Below, piece by piece: positions 60,243 to 64,000 of a stretch of DNA of 64,000 nt; position 1 is the first letter of the stretch, and each line of letters starts with the position of its first letter. The notes below the pieces were generated by a model. It did not search any database and was not told the DNA's origin. It saw nothing but the letters and a program-made list of their open reading frames with translations. Both the position numbers and the translations under genes were made by a program. Origin of the DNA: JADGNF01 sp964582085. GTDB taxonomy: Archaea; Thermoproteota; Bathyarchaeia; Bathyarchaeales; Bathycorpusculaceae. The stretch is from the NCBI GenBank assembly GCA_964582085.1, contig CAZOPV010000016.1:6141-70140 (forward strand), read 5' to 3'.

Positions 60243-60727
60243 TGGTTGAAATGAAAACAGTAGAGTTGCTAGTAGCAGGTGGACAAGCAACAGCCGGCCC
60301 ACCATTGGGTCCTGCACTTGGTCCATTAGGCTTAAACATAATGGCCGTGGTAAACAAAATAAATGAACTTACCAAGGACTACGCTGGCATGAAAGTGCCG
60401 GTGAAAATCTCAGTTAACCCTGAAGATAAAACTTTTGAGGTTACTGTGGGAACTCCCACCTCTTCTGCGTTGCTGGTTGCTGAACTTAAAGTTGAAAAAG
60501 GCTCGGGGACACCCAATTCCGCCAAAATTGGAGATTTATCAGTAGAACAAATAATACGTATAGCCAAAATCAAGCGTCCTGAGTTGCTAGCAAAAACCCT
60601 AAAAGGCGCAGCTAAAGAGCTGATGGGTACTTGTGTAAGCATGGGCGTCACAATCGAAGGCAAAGATCCACGTGAAGTCCAAAAAGAAATCGATAACGGT
60701 CAATATGATGCCATGTTCAAAGAGTGA
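60242..60727 (+). CDS. rpl11: Large ribosomal subunit protein uL11
   Basis: uL11: VELLVAGGQATAGPPLGPALGPLGLNIMAVVNKINE, the N-terminal GTPase-centre domain, and LKGAAKELMGTCVSMGVTIEGKDPREVQKEI, the RNA-binding domain. 161 residues. Translationally linked to spt5. Confidence 0.95.
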   Translation: MVEMKTVELLVAGGQATAGPPLGPALGPLGLNIMAVVNKINELTKDYAGMKVPVKISVNPEDKTFEVTVGTPTSSALLVAELKVEKGSGTPNSAKIGDLSVEQIIRIAKIKRPELLAKTLKGAAKELMGTCVSMGVTIEGKDPREVQKEIDNGQYDAMFKE

Positions 60728-60741
60728 TTAGCAAGCGAATA

Positions 60742-60750
60742 TTTTTATAA
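60742..60750 (+). promoter_or_regulatory. TATA box before rpl1
   Basis: TTTTTATAA about 40 bases before the rpl1 ATG and just after the rpl11 stop, so rpl1-rpl10 can be transcribed separately from secE-spt5-rpl11. Confidence 0.5.
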
Positions 60751-60785
60751 CTGCAACCCAATCCTGATTGACACGAGGCTTAAAA

Positions 60786-61436
60786 ATGCCCTTGGACAAG
60801 AAAACTTTGTTAGAAGCGGTGAAAACAGCGAAAGAGAAGTCTGGCAAAAAGAAATTCATCCAGACTGTAGACATGATTCTGAACATCAAGGAAATTGATA
60901 TGAAAGCTCCCGAAGGCAAGATCCAAGAAGTCGTTGAGCTTCCACGTCCCCCCTCCAAACTGAACAAGGTATGCGTTGTCGCTTCTGGCGAGTTTGCCCT
61001 GAAAGCGAGAAAGGCAAATGCAGATAACGTGATTGAACGTGCCGACCTTGAAGCCTTGGCGGGCAAAAAGAAAGAGCTCCGCAAAATAGCTACCGCTTAT
61101 GATGTATTCATATCTGAAGTTCCTTTGATGCCACTAGTAGGCAGAATTCTAGGTCCAGTTTTGGGTCCAAGAGGAAAGATGCCTATACCTGTTCCGCCGG
61201 CTGCCGATATAGCGCCAATTATTGAGCGGAACCGCAAAACCATTGTTGTACGTATGCGTAATCAGCCGATTATTCAAACCTCCATAGGCAGCGAGGATCA
61301 ATCAGATGAAGATTTAGTGGAAAATATTCAAGCGGTTCTTCGTGTTTTAGAGGGTAAACTTAAACGCGGTTTCAAAAACATCGATGTCGTCTTCATAAAA
61401 ACGTCGATGGGTGAACCTGTAAAGATCAAGCCTTAA
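60786..61436 (+). CDS. rpl1: Large ribosomal subunit protein uL1
   Basis: uL1: FIQTVDMILNIKEIDMKAPEGKIQEVVELPRP, PLMPLVGRILGPVLGPRGKMPIPVPP and FKNIDVVFIKTSMGEPVKI. 216 residues. ATG at 60786 with GAGG 9 bases before; the TTG at 60768 is too early. uL1 also represses its own mRNA in many archaea; the leader here (about 15-20 bases) shows no clear mimic of the 23S site. Confidence 0.94.
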   Translation: MPLDKKTLLEAVKTAKEKSGKKKFIQTVDMILNIKEIDMKAPEGKIQEVVELPRPPSKLNKVCVVASGEFALKARKANADNVIERADLEALAGKKKELRKIATAYDVFISEVPLMPLVGRILGPVLGPRGKMPIPVPPAADIAPIIERNRKTIVVRMRNQPIIQTSIGSEDQSDEDLVENIQAVLRVLEGKLKRGFKNIDVVFIKTSMGEPVKIKP

Positions 61437-61452
61437 TTTAAGAGGAAACGCC

Positions 61453-62319
61453 ATGCCATCCCAACTAATGTTGCAAGAAAAATCTGGTGAAGTTGAAGAA
61501 ATCAAAGTGTTGCTTAAAGAATACAAATCTATTGGTATCGCCAGTTTACAAAAAGTGCGCGCAACTCAATTGCAAGAACTCAAAAAGAGTTTAGCTGGAA
61601 AAGTTTACATGCGTGTCTTGAAGAACACGCTTATGAAGATCGCTATCCGAGAGTTAGGCGACGAGAAACTCAAAAAGCTTGAACCCTTCTTAGAAGGCTC
61701 TAATGTTCTACTTTTCACCGAAATTAACCCCTTCAAACTTGCACTTTTACTAGAACGCGGAAAAGTAAAAACCATAGCTAAATCAGGCGACATCGCAGCT
61801 ATAGACGTGGTTGTTCCTGAGGGAAGTACGGGTCAACCTCCTGGTCCCATCATTAGCCAGTTGAATAGTGTGGGTCTGCCTACACGTATCGAGTCTGGAA
61901 GTGTTTGGGTCGCCAAGGACACCTTGGTTGTACGCAAGGGCGAAGTCATCAATGAACGTCTTGCAGGTGTCCTTTCAAAGTTGGGCATAAAAGCGGTGGA
62001 AGCTGGACTTTCTATGCGTGCTGTTTACGATGACGGCTTAATAGTCTTGGATAATAAGTTGAAAATAGACCTCGACGCCACAAAACAGAGTTTGCAGCAA
62101 AGCCAAAGTGAAGCATTTGCTTTAGCCTTAGGCATAGCTTACCCCACACGTGAAACCATAAAATTACTGTTACAGCTTGCTCATCAAAAGGCAGTTGCAT
62201 TATCTTTAAGTGCAGCAGTACCAACCAAAGAAACCATAGGTGATTTGATACGCAAAGCGCACGCGGAAATGCAGAGCCTCAACAATGCCTTGGAAAAAGC
62301 TAAACCTAAAGCAGCGTAA
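61453..62319 (+). CDS. rpl10: Large ribosomal subunit protein uL10 (P0), short form
   Basis: uL10: YKSIGIASLQKVRATQLQELKKSLAGKVYMRVLKNTLMKIAI, GQPPGPIISQLNSVGLPTRIESGSVWVAKDTLV and MRAVYDDGLIVLDNKLKIDLDATKQSLQQ. The C-terminal helical spine that binds uL12 dimers is there (EAFALALGIAYPTRETIKLLLQLAHQKAVAL and a second copy), but the protein stops at KAKPKAA and lacks the acidic Glu-rich tail ending GLGALF of many archaeal P0 proteins. AGAGGAAA precedes the ATG. rpl12, usually next, is missing here. Confidence 0.93.
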   Translation: MPSQLMLQEKSGEVEEIKVLLKEYKSIGIASLQKVRATQLQELKKSLAGKVYMRVLKNTLMKIAIRELGDEKLKKLEPFLEGSNVLLFTEINPFKLALLLERGKVKTIAKSGDIAAIDVVVPEGSTGQPPGPIISQLNSVGLPTRIESGSVWVAKDTLVVRKGEVINERLAGVLSKLGIKAVEAGLSMRAVYDDGLIVLDNKLKIDLDATKQSLQQSQSEAFALALGIAYPTRETIKLLLQLAHQKAVALSLSAAVPTKETIGDLIRKAHAEMQSLNNALEKAKPKAA

Positions 62320-62475
62320 CCTCTTGTCGAGTTTTGTGCTCGGCAGCTTTTCCTTAATTTCTATTTGCCTTCCTTTTTATGAGTTATGGTGATGGTGCAT
62401 TTTTACAGATGCCAGTTATAGAAAACTTTTAATGATTTAGTTGCTCTACTTTTCAGGTTAGTTTGGGTGTTTTTG

Positions 62476-63177
62476 ATGCTGTTTGAAACTTCTGTCAACG
62501 AGATTGTCCCATGTACCCGCGACGTGACAAGTTTTAGGTTTCCAAAACCTGCAGAGTTAAAGTATGCCCCAGGTCAGTACATGTTTGTTACAATAAACTC
62601 TGGCGAAAAACAGCTTACACATACCTTCAGCTTTTCAAGTAGCCCAACCGAACAGAACTTTATTGAGTTCACAAAAAAATTTACCAATAGCGAATACTCC
62701 ACCGCCCTAAAAGCTATAAAGGTTGGAGATCGGGTAAAAATCGATGCGCCCTATGGCTCCTTTACTTTTATGGGCGAACACGAAAAGATTTTGCTACTGG
62801 CAGGCGGAGTTGGAATCACCCCTTTTAGAAGCATGTGTCGATACTCCACTGACCTGCAACTTAGCAGCGCCATAGTTCTTTTATATGGTTGCCGAACTGA
62901 AGACGACATCGTCTTTGGAGCGGAGCTTAAGGATATGCAGCAGCAGAATCCAAAATTGAAAGTTATCTTTGTACTTAGCGAGGCAGGCAGCAACTGGCGT
63001 GGTAAAGTGGGCTTCATAACAGCCGATTTCATAAAAGAAGAAGTGCTTGATTACAAAGAGCGTTTGTTTTTTGCTTGTGGTCCACCTGCTATGGTTGTAG
63101 CTATTGGCAAAGCGGTTGCTGAGTTAGGTTTGCCTAAAACTCAGTTAAAACTCGAATCATTTACAGGACATATGTAA
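62476..63177 (+). CDS. FAD/NAD(P)H oxidoreductase of the ferredoxin reductase family
   Basis: FNR-type fold: FAD domain with APGQYMFVTINSG and HTFSFSSSPTE (RxYS-like), and NAD(P) domain with LLLAGGVGITPFRSMCRY, VLLYGCRTEDDIVFGAELKDM and RLFFACGPPAMV. 233 residues, no membrane helix or Fe-S domain. ATG at 62476 is chosen over GTG at 62467. Electron partner unknown. It occupies the place where rpl12 is expected. Confidence 0.85.
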   Translation: MLFETSVNEIVPCTRDVTSFRFPKPAELKYAPGQYMFVTINSGEKQLTHTFSFSSSPTEQNFIEFTKKFTNSEYSTALKAIKVGDRVKIDAPYGSFTFMGEHEKILLLAGGVGITPFRSMCRYSTDLQLSSAIVLLYGCRTEDDIVFGAELKDMQQQNPKLKVIFVLSEAGSNWRGKVGFITADFIKEEVLDYKERLFFACGPPAMVVAIGKAVAELGLPKTQLKLESFTGHM

Positions 63178-63182
63178 GGCTC

Positions 63183-63395
63183 CTATGTTCTTGGTCGAAG
63201 GCGTGGGAATCTAAGTTGCCCTACATGTTTCATTATCCATTGCACAAGTTCCTTGTACGCTTCTAATCCTGCCTCTGTCAAGACTACCAAGCCGTTTTCA
63301 TCAATTATGATGAAATTTTTCTTTGTCATCCACTCCAAATACCTAGCTAATTTATCATATGCTAATCCAGTCGAAATTGCTAATGTAGTTTTTTT
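63183..63395 (-). CDS. Winged-helix domain frame continuing the TrmB gene in the -1 frame
   Basis: The minus-strand frame encodes KKTTLAISTGLAYDKLARYLEWMTKKNFIIIDENGLVVLTEAGLEAYKELVQWIMKH and ends at TAG (63183). This is a Sso10a/HTH_45-like winged helix (T-x-L-x-x-x-TGLxYxxLxxYLxxM, then LTExG). It has no ATG, GTG or TTG start and lacks the first helix. It follows the run AAAAAAA at 63389-63395 that ends the TrmB frame, one base shifted. Either it is fused to TrmB by a -1 shift or a sequencing/assembly indel, or it is a remnant. Confidence 0.55.
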   Translation of the reverse strand, partial: KKTTLAISTGLAYDKLARYLEWMTKKNFIIIDENGLVVLTEAGLEAYKELVQWIMKHVGQLRFPRLRPRT

Positions 63396-64000
63396 GGTTT
63401 CCAGAGTGCTTCAAAGTATGCTCTTCCAAGTTCAATTAAGCTGGGATTAGCAGACCAATACACTTCAGATTTATAGGCAGGGGTTTTTGGTTGGGAACTG
63501 ATGGTGATTTGCGTATCATCGTACAATGCCAGGCACGCTTTAATGTCAGGTGCTGTTTTGTATTGAAAAGCCTTTTTTTTCGTCAATAACTCCAATATTT
63601 TAGCTACTTGTTTGCAGTCAGAGTCTTCTTTAGCTTCTACTATAAATCGTACAGAAATCTCTCTTTCAAGCAACTGTTCTATTATTTTCTGATGAGTTTG
63701 TATCCACCCCAGCAGTTTTGGGAAGGTGCAAATAACTTCAAGGGAACTTTTTGTGTTTTTTAGCAGGTCAGTTGAAAGTTTCATTAGTCTTTCTTTACCA
63801 GAGAATAAAACAAGATTTTGATTTTGTTCTTGCTCTGTTGGCTGTTGATTTTGTTGAAGAGCGCTGGATAGTAGCTCGTTTGCTTTTTCCTCAATTTTTA
63901 GGTATTCTTCTTTTCTGGTCTGAAGCAGAGTTCTTATTGCTGTTTTTAGGGGGGTTGCTTTGAAGCGTGAGGGTTTTTCTATTATGCTTTCTATTAGTCC
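63380..64000 (-). CDS. TrmB-family transcriptional regulator, N-terminus outside the window
   Basis: The minus-strand frame is open from the right edge: GLIESIIEKPSRFKATPLKTAIRTLL is the wing end of a TrmB winged helix with the following coiled coil (KKEEYLKIEEKANELL), then a linker rich in Gln/Asn, and a C-terminal domain SSLEVICTFPKLLGWIQTHQKIIEQLLEREISVRFIVEAK...DDTQITISSQP like TrmB and PLD-type sensing domains. TrmB proteins regulate sugar or energy genes. It stops at KPKKLH (TAG, 63380), directly behind a run of seven A. The HTH is beyond the edge. Confidence 0.7.
   Translation of the reverse strand, partial: GLIESIIEKPSRFKATPLKTAIRTLLQTRKEEYLKIEEKANELLSSALQQNQQPTEQEQNQNLVLFSGKERLMKLSTDLLKNTKSSLEVICTFPKLLGWIQTHQKIIEQLLEREISVRFIVEAKEDSDCKQVAKILELLTKKKAFQYKTAPDIKACLALYDDTQITISSQPKTPAYKSEVYWSANPSLIELGRAYFEALWKPKKLH

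Noticed and set aside
1..64000. CRISPR array, rRNA or integrase attachment sites
   Set aside because: No regularly spaced repeats, rRNA stretches or tRNA-bounded duplications were seen on either strand.

Overview
The window reads as a piece of an archaeal chromosome, most likely from an anaerobic member of the TACK/Thermoproteota side, and Bathyarchaeia-like in flavour. The archaeal assignment is firm: eL39, eL31, eS19, eL18a (LX), eIF6, prefoldin alpha, FtsY, SecE-Spt5-uL11-uL1-uL10, RNase P Rpr2, PDCD5 and DTD2-type D-aminoacyl-tRNA deacylase, with TATA-box promoters, T-rich terminators and many TTG/GTG starts. The lineage within the archaea is an inference from gene content. Radical-SAM, ferredoxin and cobamide genes point to strict anaerobic life on amino acids or peptides.

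Layout. 1-5.3 kb: two tandem paralogous beta-propeller surface proteins, the first cut by the window edge. 5.3-31 kb: a mixed region of cobamide, glycosyltransferase, lipid and radical-SAM genes. Cobamide functions are cobD, a cobS-cobY pair (minus strand, about 15 kb), cobZ, and an operon btuF-btuC-btuD*-PP-loop ATPase-cobT-like-cobS-cobY (22.9-29.6 kb). The cobS-cobY pair is therefore present twice. A 20-bp palindromic element lies over the predicted btuF transcription start, and a near-identical copy precedes an uncharacterised Cys-rich Rossmann protein at 21.6 kb. GalE-like, UbiA and Tes-like genes (15.7-19 kb) overlap and look like a lipid or glycolipid operon. Two glycosyltransferase clusters (8.7-11.6 and 19-21.4 kb) probably serve surface glycosylation.

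31-37.4 kb: an RnfD-like membrane protein fused to an RnfC-type ferredoxin tail, two membrane proteins of unknown function and two more radical-SAM enzymes. 37.7-47.1 kb: a coherent arylpyruvate operon (livGF, paaK, iorAB, livKHM, paaI-type thioesterase) for uptake and oxidative decarboxylation of branched-chain or aromatic amino acid derivatives. Its IorA carries an inserted four-cluster ferredoxin domain.

47.2-62.3 kb: translation and secretion genes. The cluster eL39-eL31-eIF6-eL18a-prefoldin-FtsY is split between eL31 and eIF6 by about 5.6 kb holding a decayed transposase, a large CARDB-repeat surface protein and a NapH-type polyferredoxin. An OTC-like gene, dtdA, secE, spt5, rpl11, rpl1 and rpl10 follow. 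rpl10 is short and no rpl12 follows it; a flavodoxin-reductase-like gene comes next, then a TrmB-family regulator cut by the right edge. A small winged-helix frame abuts the TrmB gene in the -1 frame at a run of seven A. No tRNA, rRNA or CRISPR array was found.
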